Shown: positions 19,118 to 28,420, numbered from the stretch's first letter. The stretch: 64,000 bases of DNA from Tatumella ptyseos (GCF_030552895.1 NZ_CP130649.1:1612001-1676000), one strand, 5' to 3'. Notes: generated from the sequence alone by a model not told the origin. Numbers and translations: made by a program.

Positions 19118-19240
19118 AAAAAAAACCGGCCCTAGTTTCCTAGGTGCCGGGGTCATGAGAATCAATTACGCTATGCTTTAATTCAAAATGTAAGACAATG
19201 TGGAGCACAACGTCCATCGCTTGACGTTGCATTCACCTGC
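19118..19240 (-). ncRNA. fnrS: Small RNA FnrS
   Basis: FnrS is an Hfq-dependent sRNA made under anaerobiosis by FNR; it represses mRNAs for aerobic metabolism and oxidative stress enzymes. The minus strand reads GCAGGTGAATGCAACGTCAA at its 5' end, then ...CATTGTCTTAC..., GAATTAAAGCATAGCG... and TAATTGATTCTCATGAC, all close to E. coli FnrS, and ends in a terminator with a GAAA loop and nine U. The length (about 122 nt) and the position next to zntB also agree. The terminator arm differs from that of E. coli while the seed regions are kept. An FNR site sits at about -42.5. Confidence 0.93.
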
Positions 19241-19275
19241 GGAAAGAAGTATGCCCCAACGGTCTCCCAAGCGTT

Positions 19276-19289
19276 TTGATTCAGATCAC
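19276..19289 (-). promoter_or_regulatory. FNR site of the fnrS promoter
   Basis: TTGATTCAGATCAC matches TTGATNNNNATCAA at 9 of 10 defined positions. Its centre is about 42.5 bp upstream of the predicted fnrS start at 19240, the position of a class II FNR-activated promoter. A -10-like CATACT (19253-19248) lies at the right distance. Confidence 0.85.
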
Positions 19290-19307
19290 CTTTTAGTCCG
19301 ACTTCCG

Positions 19308-20291
19308 TTAGAGCCATTTACGACTCTTCAACCAAAGCGTTACCGCAATAGCAATTGCCGCGAGGAGAATGCAGAATACAGCAAATCCATAATGCCAACT
19401 CCCCCCCGGTATCCCGCCAAGGTTGACGCCAAATAGCCCAGTAAGGAAAGTCGCCGGCAAAAAGACCATTGCCATTAACGACATAATATAGGTACGACGG
19501 TTCATCGACTCGGCAATCAACGCATCGATTTCATCACTGATGACGGCAGTACGAGCGATACCCGCATCAAGATCTTCCAATCCACGCCCTAATCTATCGG
19601 CAATATCCTGCATGAGGCGTCTGTCTTCATCCGCCATCCATGTGAATTTCTCATTAGCAATACGCGCAAACACATCACGTTGAGGGGCCATATACCGTCT
19701 CATGACTATAAGTTGCTTACGCAATAAAGCCATTTCACCGCGCGCTGGCACCTTGCCATCGAGTAAGGCATCCTCGAGTGCGGTAATCCGATCATACAAT
19801 TGTTCGATGAATTCGCCGCTTTGCTCAGTGAGTGCATCACAAAATTCGACAATCCAATTTCCGGCGTTCTCTGCCCCATTGCCCTTTTGTAAGTCCTCCC
19901 AGACCGTATCAATGGCACGGGCTTTACGCTTACGGGTGGTGATAATCAAATTACCATTAATAAAAACACGTACCGCTACCAGCTGATCAGGTCGCGCATT
20001 ATCATTGTGATTAATGCTGCGTAATACCAACATAAAACCGTCGGCAAGCCGACTGATACGCGGTCGCAGGCTATCACCCGCCAACGCATCACGCACCGTA
20101 TCAGGGATCACTGGAGTGGATTGTAACCAATCCCTACTAACGGTTGAAGAATAATCCAAGTGAACCCAACAGGGTTTGGTTGGCCCCACCTCCCCGGCTG
20201 CGGCAATAGGTAACATTCCACCTGTACCATCAAGTTGACAAGCAATGATGGCGTCAGGCACGTGCAATTGGCTGATATCAATTGAGCTCAA
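19308..20291 (-). CDS. zntB: Zinc transport protein ZntB (CorA family)
   Basis: ZntB is a pentameric inner-membrane Zn2+ transporter of the CorA superfamily. The C-terminal pair of helices carries the family motif GVN in TGLFGVNLGGIPGG; the long N-terminal cytoplasmic domain includes DALAGDSLRPRISRL. I place the start at a TTG codon at 20291: AAGGGA lies about 7 nt upstream, and the product (327 residues) then equals E. coli ZntB in length. An in-frame ATG at 20411 would add 40 residues and overlap mppA by 41 bp. The upstream gene is mppA on the same strand. ZntB was long described as an exporter; recent work favours uptake. Confidence 0.93.
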   Translation of the reverse strand: MSSIDISQLHVPDAIIACQLDGTGGMLPIAAAGEVGPTKPCWVHLDYSSTVSRDWLQSTPVIPDTVRDALAGDSLRPRISRLADGFMLVLRSINHNDNARPDQLVAVRVFINGNLIITTRKRKARAIDTVWEDLQKGNGAENAGNWIVEFCDALTEQSGEFIEQLYDRITALEDALLDGKVPARGEMALLRKQLIVMRRYMAPQRDVFARIANEKFTWMADEDRRLMQDIADRLGRGLEDLDAGIARTAVISDEIDALIAESMNRRTYIMSLMAMVFLPATFLTGLFGVNLGGIPGGSWHYGFAVFCILLAAIAIAVTLWLKSRKWL

Positions 20292-20370
20292 AACAGTTCC
20301 CTTTCTCTCATGTTTCTTTCGAGTGTAGGTGAAGTCACGTGTCGTTTGTGACCTAATACGTAAAATTTCA

Positions 20371-21978
20371 TTAATGCTTATCGATACGGAGTTGCCGGCT
20401 ATAGACGACATCTTCAGGGTTGTTAATCGGGTAACCCTTAACCCAAGGTTTAATTAATCGGCCGTTAGTGTATTGATAGATGGGTGCAATCGGCGCATTG
20501 TCAGCAATCAGCTGTTCAGCCTTAGCATAGATTTCTTGTCGTGCGGCTGGGGTTGTGGCCATGCTAGCGTTATTCAATAAAGCATCGTAAGCCGGGTTAG
20601 CGAAACCTGATATGTTACCGGTATGCTGTGATGTCAATAATGAGAGAAAAGTTGAAGGCTCATTATAATCCCCCACCCAGGAAGCACGGATTACATCGAA
20701 ATTACCCTGTTTACGACTATCGATATAGGTTTTCCACTCTTGATTCACTAAGCTGACTTCCGCGCCCAAATTCTTTTTCCACATCGATGCCACGGCAATT
20801 GCTATCTGTTTATTACTGTCCGATGTGTTATAGAGAATGCTGAGTTTTAAAGGGTGAGTCGGTCCGTAACCTGCGGCGTTTAGCAGCAATTTTGCTTGGC
20901 GGTTTCGTTCAGCTTGGTTAAGTTGCTGATAGGCCAACGTCGGCGCGGCGAAGCCTTGGGTGATGTCGGGGGTAAAATACCATGCGGGTTTTTCCCCCGT
21001 TCCCAATATTTTCTCTGCAATAATTTGCCGATCTATACTCCAAGAGAGTGCTTTTCTAACATTCACATTTGCAGTGGGCCCTTTATGGGTATTAAACGCA
21101 TAATAATAGGTACCCAGCTGCGCAGGAGTATAGACTTCGCCAGGCAGGGCTTGCTTTAGGTTCTGATAACGATTTTTAGGGAAAGACTCAGTAACATCAA
21201 TATTATTTGCCTGATACCAATGCGTTGCAGTGACGGAATCGTTTAGCGGAATAAAGGTTACCTTATCGAGAGTTGAATGGGCATTATCCCAGTAATGGGT
21301 ATTACGAGTTAGGACAACTCGTTCATTTACAATGTGTTTATCTAACTGATATGCCCCATTACCGATTAGGTGCCCCGGTAATGTCCATTGATTACCATAT
21401 TCAGCGATGGCTTTTTGCGGAACAGGATAAAGCGCGAAACTACTCGTTAATACCGGAAACCACGCTACGGGATGCGCTAACGTCACCTTAAGGTGGTAGT
21501 CATCTACCGCGACCACCCCTAAACTTGCTAAAGGCGCTTTACCAGCAGTGATTTCCGCAGCATTTTGAATTGCAGCCAGTGCAGGAAACCAAGCATAAGG
21601 TGAGCTGGTTTTCGGATCGACCATGCGCTGCCAACTATATACAAAATCTTTCGCCGTGACAGAATCACCATTAGACCATTTAGCATCTTTTCGTAGCGTA
21701 AAAAGCCAGATTTTTTGATCACTGCTTTGCCAGCTTAATGCAACACCTGGTACCGGATGCCCCTGCTCGTCTTGGTTGGTAAGTCCTTCAAATAAATCTC
21801 GCAGAACAGGAATCTCTGGCAGCCCGACGGCCTGTGCCGGGTCAAGTGAGGCAGGCTCATCTTTTATTTGACGCACGATTTCTTGATGGGGGGCCAACGT
21901 CTCCGCGCTGACCGACATACTCAACACCATAGAGAGCGGGACGACACAGAGGGTGGTAAGACTTAATTGACGGCGCAT
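20371..21978 (-). CDS. mppA: Murein tripeptide-binding periplasmic protein MppA
   Basis: MppA is the periplasmic binding protein that delivers the murein tripeptide to the Opp permease for recycling. The 535-residue protein (E. coli 537) belongs to the peptide/nickel SBP family, with a signal peptide ending SVSAE and the stretches IKDEPASLDPAQAVGLPEI and RASWVGDYNEPSTFLSLL typical of the OppA/MppA group; overall it is closer to MppA than OppA. No permease or ATPase genes are adjacent, as expected for MppA. Confidence 0.93.
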   Translation of the reverse strand: MRRQLSLTTLCVVPLSMVLSMSVSAETLAPHQEIVRQIKDEPASLDPAQAVGLPEIPVLRDLFEGLTNQDEQGHPVPGVALSWQSSDQKIWLFTLRKDAKWSNGDSVTAKDFVYSWQRMVDPKTSSPYAWFPALAAIQNAAEITAGKAPLASLGVVAVDDYHLKVTLAHPVAWFPVLTSSFALYPVPQKAIAEYGNQWTLPGHLIGNGAYQLDKHIVNERVVLTRNTHYWDNAHSTLDKVTFIPLNDSVTATHWYQANNIDVTESFPKNRYQNLKQALPGEVYTPAQLGTYYYAFNTHKGPTANVNVRKALSWSIDRQIIAEKILGTGEKPAWYFTPDITQGFAAPTLAYQQLNQAERNRQAKLLLNAAGYGPTHPLKLSILYNTSDSNKQIAIAVASMWKKNLGAEVSLVNQEWKTYIDSRKQGNFDVIRASWVGDYNEPSTFLSLLTSQHTGNISGFANPAYDALLNNASMATTPAARQEIYAKAEQLIADNAPIAPIYQYTNGRLIKPWVKGYPINNPEDVVYSRQLRIDKH

Positions 21979-22140
21979 AGGCGATATTCCTTAATCTCGG
22001 ATAAACTCACTGTCAGGGTTCAAAGGACCAATTCGAATTTCAGCTCTCGATTAAACCTTAAAAGTATGTCATAAAAGTAGGGTTAACTCATTAATGTTCC
22101 TACTGATTAGGAATATATCATTCGATTCAAGGACACTATC

Positions 22141-22644
22141 ATGTCGCAAACCGTTACGCTAAAAGGTTCACCCATTGCTGTCGCCGGTCAATTTCCAAGC
22201 GCGGGCAGTCAAGCTCCTGCTTTGACGCTCACCAACAAAGACCTCGGAGATGTCGGTTTAAGCGCCTACGCAGGCCAACGCAAGGTACTCAATATTTTTC
22301 CAAGCGTCGACACCGGCGTTTGTGCAGCATCTGTCCGTAAATTTAATCAAGTCGCGTCAGAATTAACGAATACTGTCGTGCTGTGCATCTCAGCAGACCT
22401 GCCTTTCGCTCAGTCTCGCTTTTGCGCGGCAGATGGACTGGATAATGTCGCCTCGCTATCTTCTTTCCGTCATCCAGAATTTAAAGAAGCATGGGGTGTG
22501 GATATTAAAGAGGGACCACTCGCAGGTCTGACTGCACGTGCCGTGGTAGTCTTAAACGAGAATGATGTAGTGATTTACAGCGAACTGGTTCCTGAAATCG
22601 CTCAAGAGCCGGATTATGAAGCAGCATTAAGCAGCTTAAAATAG
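22141..22644 (+). CDS. tpx: Thiol peroxidase Tpx (atypical 2-Cys peroxiredoxin)
   Basis: Tpx reduces hydrogen peroxide and lipid hydroperoxides with electrons from thioredoxin. The 167-residue protein has the peroxidatic Cys61 in [15 protein letters not shown] and the resolving Cys95 in QSRFCAADG, at the same positions as in E. coli. It is divergent from mppA and convergent with tyrR, with a terminator after it. Confidence 0.97.
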   Translation: MSQTVTLKGSPIAVAGQFPSAGSQAPALTLTNKDLGDVGLSAYAGQRKVLNIFPSVDTGVCAASVRKFNQVASELTNTVVLCISADLPFAQSRFCAADGLDNVASLSSFRHPEFKEAWGVDIKEGPLAGLTARAVVVLNENDVVIYSELVPEIAQEPDYEAALSSLK

Positions 22645-22649
22645 TCTTA

Positions 22650-22683
22650 CAGGCCAAGCATCCTCTGCTTGGCCTGCTTTTCT
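22650..22683 (+). terminator. Intrinsic terminator after tpx
   Basis: CAGGCCAAGCA-TCCTC-TGCTTGGCCTG followed by CTTTTCTT, immediately after the tpx stop and before the convergent tyrR. Confidence 0.85.
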
Positions 22684-22707
22684 TAATGGCCGTTAAATGA
22701 TAAAGAC

Positions 22708-24261
22708 TTACGACTCTTTAGTCTCTCCACTTTTTTGGCCCACTCCGTATTCACGTAATTTATTGGCTATCGCTGTATGCGATACACCTAAGCGCTTGGC
22801 TAACTTACGAGTACTCGGATAATTGGCATAAAGCTTAGTTAAGACAGAACGTTCAAATCGTCCATTAATCTCATCGAGAGTGCCCTCAAGTTGTAAAATA
22901 TCGACATCGTTATCTGGTGTAATACTAGGCAGCATGACATCTTGGGGTCGTAATTCGTCACCTTCAAATTGTGTCATTGCCGCGTACAGACAGTTCTTCA
23001 ACTGACGAATATTCCCTGGCCAATGGTATCGTGATAGGTGAGCAGCGAGTGTCGAAGCTATTCGTGGTACTGCGATCCCCTGTTCATGGGCAAAACGCGC
23101 CACAAAGAAACTGGTTAGCGCCATCAAATCTTGAGGATGTTCACGTAGCGCTGGTAACTGTAGAGACAACACATTCAACCGATAAAAGAGATCTTCTCGA
23201 AATTTGCCCAAATCAACCAATTCCTGCAGGTTTTTTTGCGTCGCACAGATAACACGTACGTCCACATGGACCTCATGCTCGTCTCCCACTCGTCGAAAGG
23301 TCCCATCATTTAAGAAGCGCAACAATTTAGTTTGAAGGCTTGGCGACATCTCACCGATTTCATCGAGGAATACTGATCCCCCCGCCGCTTGTTCGAAAAA
23401 GCCTTTCTGGCTATCTAATGCGTTAGGATAAGCGCCTGCCGCATGCCCAAATAGTTCGCTTTCTGCAACATCATCAGGTAATGAACCACAATTCAAGGCC
23501 AAAAAAGGCTGATTGTGACGAGGACTAAGCTGATGACATGCCCGAGCAATAATATCCTTACCTGTACCAGTTTCTCCAACAATCAATAAGGGTGCATCAT
23601 GCATAGCCAGTTTTTTTGCACGCTGTACAACTTGGCGCATCTTAGGGCTGTCCGCAATGACATGATTAAAGGCCCCTTCTGCTTGGAAATCAGTAAGGGT
23701 TGCTACGCGATGAGTTTCGGTTACGGATTTAAACATCACCAGGGTGCCTGTTTGGTGGACCTCTGACGTATCATCATCTGGCAAGAAAAGTGGACAGACT
23801 TCGACTAAGAAATCACGACCCTGTAACGTTAAGGGTAATGACTTTTTGGAGGCAACGTCGGACAGTTCGAAGTGCGGAATAAGGTGAGTTAAAAGTTGAT
23901 GAGAAGGCTGCTGAGTCAGCGAAAACAATTGCTGAGCCGCAGCATTAGTCAGCTCAATACGCCCTTTTATATCTGTACAGAGTACGGGATCGGGTAAGCT
24001 ATTAACCAATGCATATAACGCGCGTTTAGACTGTTCTGAGGGCATGTAGCTCACACGACGAACATCGACAACCCCAGGGGTTCGCCGGATTTCCGCCATG
24101 AGGCCACTGAAATCATCGAAATTGACTGAGCTAAATCGCAAATAAACCGTATAACTTTCGCTAATTTCAATACCATATAAATCAATATTGCGTTTAACTA
24201 ATAAGTTTAACAGTTCGTGAACCAATCCTTGACGATCTTGGCATTGTACTTCTAAGCGCAT
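22708..24261 (-). CDS. tyrR: Transcriptional regulator TyrR of aromatic amino acid genes
   Basis: TyrR represses or activates aromatic amino acid biosynthesis and transport genes with Tyr, Phe or Trp as cofactors. The 517-residue protein (E. coli 513) has an N-terminal ACT domain (residues 1-70), a PAS domain (about 80-190), an AAA+ domain with Walker A GETGTGKD and Walker B VFLDEIGE, and a C-terminal helix-turn-helix (TRKLAKRLGVSHTAIANKL). The sigma-54 contact motif GAFTGA is replaced by GAYPNA, as in other TyrR proteins, which work with sigma-70. A TyrR-box-like palindrome precedes it. Confidence 0.97.
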   Translation of the reverse strand: MRLEVQCQDRQGLVHELLNLLVKRNIDLYGIEISESYTVYLRFSSVNFDDFSGLMAEIRRTPGVVDVRRVSYMPSEQSKRALYALVNSLPDPVLCTDIKGRIELTNAAAQQLFSLTQQPSHQLLTHLIPHFELSDVASKKSLPLTLQGRDFLVEVCPLFLPDDDTSEVHQTGTLVMFKSVTETHRVATLTDFQAEGAFNHVIADSPKMRQVVQRAKKLAMHDAPLLIVGETGTGKDIIARACHQLSPRHNQPFLALNCGSLPDDVAESELFGHAAGAYPNALDSQKGFFEQAAGGSVFLDEIGEMSPSLQTKLLRFLNDGTFRRVGDEHEVHVDVRVICATQKNLQELVDLGKFREDLFYRLNVLSLQLPALREHPQDLMALTSFFVARFAHEQGIAVPRIASTLAAHLSRYHWPGNIRQLKNCLYAAMTQFEGDELRPQDVMLPSITPDNDVDILQLEGTLDEINGRFERSVLTKLYANYPSTRKLAKRLGVSHTAIANKLREYGVGQKSGETKES

Positions 24262-24326
24262 TTCAACTCTCCCCGACAGCTTAATCCTTTAAGTATACGC
24301 CAGGACGAATTAAAGCAGAATCTTTC

Positions 24327-24344
24327 TGTCAGGAAAAGTTGACA
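24327..24344 (-). promoter_or_regulatory. Candidate TyrR box upstream of tyrR
   Basis: TGTCAGGAAAAGTTGACA (plus strand) is a palindrome of the TyrR-box form TGTAAA-N6-TTTACA, with the essential G and C separated by 14 bp. It lies 66-83 bp before the tyrR start, consistent with the autoregulation known in E. coli. The outer bases fit, but the inner arm has mismatches. Confidence 0.5.
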
Positions 24345-24362
24345 CTTTTATGCGTATTGACC

Positions 24363-25430
24363 CTAAGATGGTCGATTCGGTTTACGTTGACGAAATTTCT
24401 CACCAAGATCGGCGATTAATCCACGACGGAACTCACTCACTTTTGGCGCCTCTCCTTCTGGCCACGGGATGGGGCGGCAGAGAGACATGGTTTTTATCCC
24501 CAAGCGTGCAGTCAATAATCCAATACCCACGCCCTGGGCGACCCGCCCTGAAAGCCGTGCGGCCAAATCTTGTGAAAGCCAATCGAGACTACTTTCTTGC
24601 ACCCACTCTGTAGCTCCCGCGACAGCCATATTGACTAATAAGGCTCGGAGTAATTTTATTCGCCCAAAATAGCCAGGTTCAACCTGATAGAGTTTAGCGA
24701 TTTGATTAATCATTCGTAAGCTACGCCAAGCCACCAACCCCATATCCACAAACGCATAAGGACTTGCGGCAATCATGATGGCTGACTGAGTAGCCGTTTG
24801 ACGAATTAAACGACGTGCCTGGTTATCGAAAGTCGGTTGGACTAGCGTCGAATAGAGGGTGATGACCTCTTTATCGTTCAATGAGGGATCTAACGCTGCC
24901 CGCCATTGTATTACTGCCGGGTGATCAACCGGCAACCTGGCATCCTTAATTAAGGATTCACAGAACGCGACAGCGTGTTGATGACGATGACTCGATAACA
25001 ATGTTTGCGCTTGTTGGTGAATATGCATCTGCTTTTTTAAACGTCGTAATCGTGCGACTTCAGCCAGTAGCGCACTCAATCCAGCGCAGACGATCATCAC
25101 ACCCGCGGTCGCCATCCCAAGCGTAAACCACTGTTTATCATGCCACGCGGTGATTATTGATTGGACTAACTGCGCCATACCACTGACCAATAAAATAAGA
25201 ATCCCGAACAGCAATAGACGCGCCCAGACAGGAAATTTTGGGCGTAAGCTTTGTTCTAAGCTAATCTCATCAACCTCATTTATCTCCTCCGCAGGGTCAG
25301 ATTCTTGCGCAATAAAATGCTGCTCTGCGTGTACTTCATCAAAGTGATGAGAGGTTTTAATCTTTTCTGCGCTCGGTTCCACGGGTGTGTCAACAAAGTC
25401 GATACGTGGCTTAACGTCCTTGCCCGTCAT
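24363..25430 (-). CDS. ycjF: YcjF, DUF697-family inner-membrane protein
   Basis: YcjF is an inner-membrane protein co-expressed with the phage-shock genes; its exact role is unknown. The 355-residue protein (E. coli 353) has an acidic N-terminal region, two adjacent transmembrane helices (about residues 68-90 and 100-122) and a C-terminal DUF697 domain with further hydrophobic stretches (ALLVNMAVAGATEW; RVAQGVGIGLLTARLG). Its start overlaps the ycjX stop by 4 nt, so it is the last gene of a pspABCD-ycjX-ycjF run. Confidence 0.94.
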   Translation of the reverse strand: MTGKDVKPRIDFVDTPVEPSAEKIKTSHHFDEVHAEQHFIAQESDPAEEINEVDEISLEQSLRPKFPVWARLLLFGILILLVSGMAQLVQSIITAWHDKQWFTLGMATAGVMIVCAGLSALLAEVARLRRLKKQMHIHQQAQTLLSSHRHQHAVAFCESLIKDARLPVDHPAVIQWRAALDPSLNDKEVITLYSTLVQPTFDNQARRLIRQTATQSAIMIAASPYAFVDMGLVAWRSLRMINQIAKLYQVEPGYFGRIKLLRALLVNMAVAGATEWVQESSLDWLSQDLAARLSGRVAQGVGIGLLTARLGIKTMSLCRPIPWPEGEAPKVSEFRRGLIADLGEKFRQRKPNRPS

Positions 25431-26818
25431 GTCAGTTTATCTCCCAATAAAAAATCTAACGCATTATCCATCCGCAAATGGGGTAATGGCTTGTCTGCGT
25501 CCATCTCTAAAGGGGTGAAGTTCTCAAACCTAAAGCCCTGCTGTTGCCAAAATGAGGCGGTAGGCAGCTGAGTTGGCACTTCACCTGGGTAGAGCGAGAC
25601 CGGTTGATAGTCGGGTAATCGACGCCCTCTTAATGCAGGCACCTGTTGATGCTGGTGTTCAATGACGCCAGGGATGGTGGCTTGAATTGAACTCAAGGCT
25701 AAACATTCAATTTTGACCCCTTCGAATGCTGCATTCTGCCAAGCGGCTTGCGTCACCTGACGTAGCAGAGAGACCATGTTGGCATGTTGATCGCTGGTGA
25801 CATGATCCGCTTTAGTCGCCGCAAAGAGCAGCTTATCTATTACTGGAGAAAACAGTCGGCGGATCAACGAGCGCTGGCCATAGTGGAAGCTCTGCATCAG
25901 CTGTGTTAGCGCTAAGCGCATATCGTTAAAGGCGTTGGCTCCTCGGTTTAGCGGCTGTAAGCAGTCCACCAACACAATTTGGCGATCAAATTTTACGAAG
26001 TACTCTTTATAAAATTTCTTCACTACATGTTGGCAGTAAAAATCATAGCGCTGTTTTAACGTCGAAAAGATCGAAGCCTTACGGCTATCGGTAAGTTCAG
26101 CTGGAAATTCGTCAAATGGCCAAGGAAAAAATTGTAGTGCGGGCGCGCCCGCCATTTCACCGGGTAAGATGAAACGACCCGGCTGAATAAAGTGGTAACC
26201 TTCGGTTTTGCATCGGTGAAGGTAATCTGTCCAACGCTGGGAAATTTCTGCCAGTAATAATTCATCGACTGGCGCTTGAGGATTCAAGTCAGCACAGGCT
26301 GCCTGCCAATCCGATGCCCACTCTGCACGCTGTCCCGTTAGCAGTTCACGCATTTGTGCAGACCACTGCGCATAGCTCTGCCCCAGCATCGGTAAGTCGA
26401 GCAGCCACTCACCAGGATAATCGATAATTTCAAGGCGCAGTGAGGAGGTTTCTTTAAGATAACGCTTAAGCGCATGCTGAGTTCGGTAGCGAATAACCAA
26501 CTCGATTTTACTCACCCCCTGTGTGGGCGTAGGCCAACTCGCGGGATGTCCGTAAAGCTGCGCAATCCCACGATCGTAGCTGAAGCTTGGCGTAGCTAGG
26601 TCGCGTTGGGGAACCCGTTTTACGCCAATGATCCGCCCTTCACGCAGTGGGGTGAAGAGCGGTAAACGCGCACCATGATGAGTAGAGAGTAACTGATTAA
26701 CCAGAGACGTAATGAAGGCCGTTTTACCACTACGACTCAACCCTGTTACAGCGAGACAGAGGTGCTGGTCTACGCTGCGTTGTACCCAAGACATCACCTC
26801 ATTTTGGAGTTTTTTCAT
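25427..26818 (-). CDS. ycjX: YcjX, P-loop GTPase-like protein of the psp regulon
   Basis: YcjX is a predicted nucleoside-triphosphatase (DUF463) induced with the phage-shock proteins; homologues bind GTP. The 463-residue protein has the P-loop GLSRSGKTAF (about residue 27), a Walker-B-like IIDYPGEWLL and a TKAD motif (FAATKADHV) typical of GTPases. It overlaps pspD by 20 bp upstream and ycjF by 4 bp downstream, so all are likely one operon. Confidence 0.94.
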   Translation of the reverse strand: MKKLQNEVMSWVQRSVDQHLCLAVTGLSRSGKTAFITSLVNQLLSTHHGARLPLFTPLREGRIIGVKRVPQRDLATPSFSYDRGIAQLYGHPASWPTPTQGVSKIELVIRYRTQHALKRYLKETSSLRLEIIDYPGEWLLDLPMLGQSYAQWSAQMRELLTGQRAEWASDWQAACADLNPQAPVDELLLAEISQRWTDYLHRCKTEGYHFIQPGRFILPGEMAGAPALQFFPWPFDEFPAELTDSRKASIFSTLKQRYDFYCQHVVKKFYKEYFVKFDRQIVLVDCLQPLNRGANAFNDMRLALTQLMQSFHYGQRSLIRRLFSPVIDKLLFAATKADHVTSDQHANMVSLLRQVTQAAWQNAAFEGVKIECLALSSIQATIPGVIEHQHQQVPALRGRRLPDYQPVSLYPGEVPTQLPTASFWQQQGFRFENFTPLEMDADKPLPHLRMDNALDFLLGDKLT

Positions 26819-27047
26819 GCTGCTCTTTCAGTAATTTAGCGGAAATTTTTTTCATCACTTTACTTAAAACTGGTTCCAGCACCATACCAAGAAACAGTCT
26901 TACGGGTTTTTTACTGACTGATTTGACCGCCCAGCCAGCAACACCCGCCGGACCAAAAGTTACAGCATTGATGAGTACAAATTTACCCACTGATTTTAAG
27001 GCAGGCTTAACCTGCCGTTTTGCTGAGTCTTTCCATTGTTTATTCAT
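26799..27047 (-). CDS. pspD: Phage shock protein D
   Basis: PspD is a small, peripheral inner-membrane protein of the phage-shock operon with a poorly known role. The 82-residue protein (E. coli 73) has the family core FGPAGVAGWAVKSV with a basic flank. Two ATGs are adjacent; the second (27047) is better spaced (5 nt) from GAGG. It follows pspC by about 40 bp and overlaps ycjX. Confidence 0.88.
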   Translation of the reverse strand: MNKQWKDSAKRQVKPALKSVGKFVLINAVTFGPAGVAGWAVKSVSKKPVRLFLGMVLEPVLSKVMKKISAKLLKEQHEKTPK

Positions 27048-27089
27048 CATACCCTCACTTTATAATCCGTTTGTCTTGAAACAGATGAC

Positions 27090-27452
27090 TTAAAGCTTAC
27101 GAAAACGGCTACGAACCGAGAAAGTTTCAGACGTCACATACCCTTCCATCTTGCGTAGTCGTTGTTCACTCTCTTTCAAGGTTTGGTCGGCTTGACTCAA
27201 TACCTCATCAATAGAAAGTGTAGCGGGTTCTGTAGAGGAACCCCGCGGTTTTTTGTCTAAAATGAAGCCCAACGCAACATAGAGCAACAGCGTGACAAAA
27301 AATAGTCCGAACGTTGAGAGTACAGCGATAATCCGTACTAGATTAACAGGGAGGCCACTGTAATCGGCGATTCCAGCACAGACCCCTAAGATCTTACCTT
27401 CTTCACTGTTACGATAAAGGGGCTTATCACTGATAAAGGGAAGTTTGATCAT
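27090..27452 (-). CDS. pspC: Phage shock protein C
   Basis: PspC is an inner-membrane sensor that, with PspB, draws PspA away from PspF under membrane stress. The 120-residue protein has the PspC-domain motif GKILGVCAGIADYSGLPVNL, a transmembrane helix (about residues 42-65) and a C-terminal region MEGYVTSETFSVRSRFRKL very close to E. coli. The start is at ATG 27452 with TGGAG 6 nt upstream and an ATGA overlap with the pspB stop; a GTG four codons earlier is less likely. Confidence 0.95.
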   Translation of the reverse strand: MIKLPFISDKPLYRNSEEGKILGVCAGIADYSGLPVNLVRIIAVLSTFGLFFVTLLLYVALGFILDKKPRGSSTEPATLSIDEVLSQADQTLKESEQRLRKMEGYVTSETFSVRSRFRKL

Positions 27453-27676
27453 GGTTGTCTCCACTCAGGGTTTTCGGCATCCAGTATCGCTTCTAAAGCG
27501 TGAATACGATCCTGCATACGGTCGGCATCTCTCTTAAGCTGCTCGATCTGGGCGATTTCTTTAACAGAGAGCTTATTAGAAAGTTTGCCCTTATTGTTAT
27601 AGTGTAGCCACAGCCATAAGGGCGCGATAAACACGATAAACAGCGTTAAGGGTACACTAAGTAAAAATCCGCTCAT
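27449..27676 (-). CDS. pspB: Phage shock protein B
   Basis: PspB is a short inner-membrane protein that acts with PspC to signal stress to PspA. The 75-residue protein (E. coli 74) has one N-terminal transmembrane helix (residues 4-26) and a cytoplasmic leucine-rich coiled coil (IAQIEQLKRDADRMQDRI). The ATG at 27676 is preceded by GGAG at 5 nt; a GTG two codons upstream overlaps the ribosome binding site and is rejected. Confidence 0.95.
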   Translation of the reverse strand: MSGFLLSVPLTLFIVFIAPLWLWLHYNNKGKLSNKLSVKEIAQIEQLKRDADRMQDRIHALEAILDAENPEWRQP

Positions 27677-27711
27677 CAACACTCCTTATTAGTCAATTAC
27701 CGTAGGCTGCA

Positions 27712-28377
27712 TTATTCAGGCTTAGCAACTTGTTGGCGAATTTTAGCGAGCTGTTGACTGATCTCGTCGTCCGCGCTGAGCTCAGAAAACTGCTGATCTA
27801 AACTGGCTGTATTGGCCGACTTTAAGACTTCTGCTTCGGCTTCCATATGATCAATGCGACGCTCAAACGATTCGAAACGCGCCAGGTTTTTCTCGATTTT
27901 ACCACTATCAATATGTTGACGAATTTGACGACTGGTCGAGGCCGTTTGATAGCGTAGCGATAGCGCCTTCTGACGAGCACGCGTTTCAGTCAACTTCGTT
28001 TCAAGCTCAGCTGTTTCATTCTTCATTTTGCTTAGATTTTCATCAAGAATTTCCGCGTCTGCTTGTAATTTTTCGGCCAACTGCGTCAATTTCTGCTTTT
28101 CAATCAGCGCCGCACGAGCAAGTTCCTCTTTATCTTTACGGACGGCTAATTCAGCTTTTTGCTGCCACTCTTCAGACTGAACAGCAGCGGAATCAATCCG
28201 GCGTTGTAACATCTTTTTCTCTGCTAACGCCTTTGCTGAGTGGGTGCGAACCTCAACCAAGGTATCCTCCATCTCTTGGATCATCAATCTCACCATCTTT
28301 TGAGGGTCTTCCGCCTTCTCGAGTAAAGTGTTGATGTTTGAATTAATGATGTCAGTAAACCGTGAAAAAATGCCCAT
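27712..28377 (-). CDS. pspA: Phage shock protein A
   Basis: PspA is an ESCRT-III/Vipp1-family protein that binds PspF to repress the operon and, under stress, polymerises on the inner membrane to preserve its integrity. The 221-residue protein (E. coli 222) begins with the amphipathic helix [13 protein letters not shown] and is otherwise a long charged coiled coil. It is the first gene of the operon and is read from a sigma-54 promoter about 30 bp upstream. Confidence 0.97.
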   Translation of the reverse strand: MGIFSRFTDIINSNINTLLEKAEDPQKMVRLMIQEMEDTLVEVRTHSAKALAEKKMLQRRIDSAAVQSEEWQQKAELAVRKDKEELARAALIEKQKLTQLAEKLQADAEILDENLSKMKNETAELETKLTETRARQKALSLRYQTASTSRQIRQHIDSGKIEKNLARFESFERRIDHMEAEAEVLKSANTASLDQQFSELSADDEISQQLAKIRQQVAKPE

Positions 28378-28420
28378 AACGTAATCCTCTAACCATAATT
28401 AAGATAATCAATCGTTAGAT

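Noticed and set aside
23400..23460. TyrR lacks GAFTGA, as if damaged
   Set aside because: TyrR proteins normally lack this sigma-54 contact motif; GAYPNA is a family feature.
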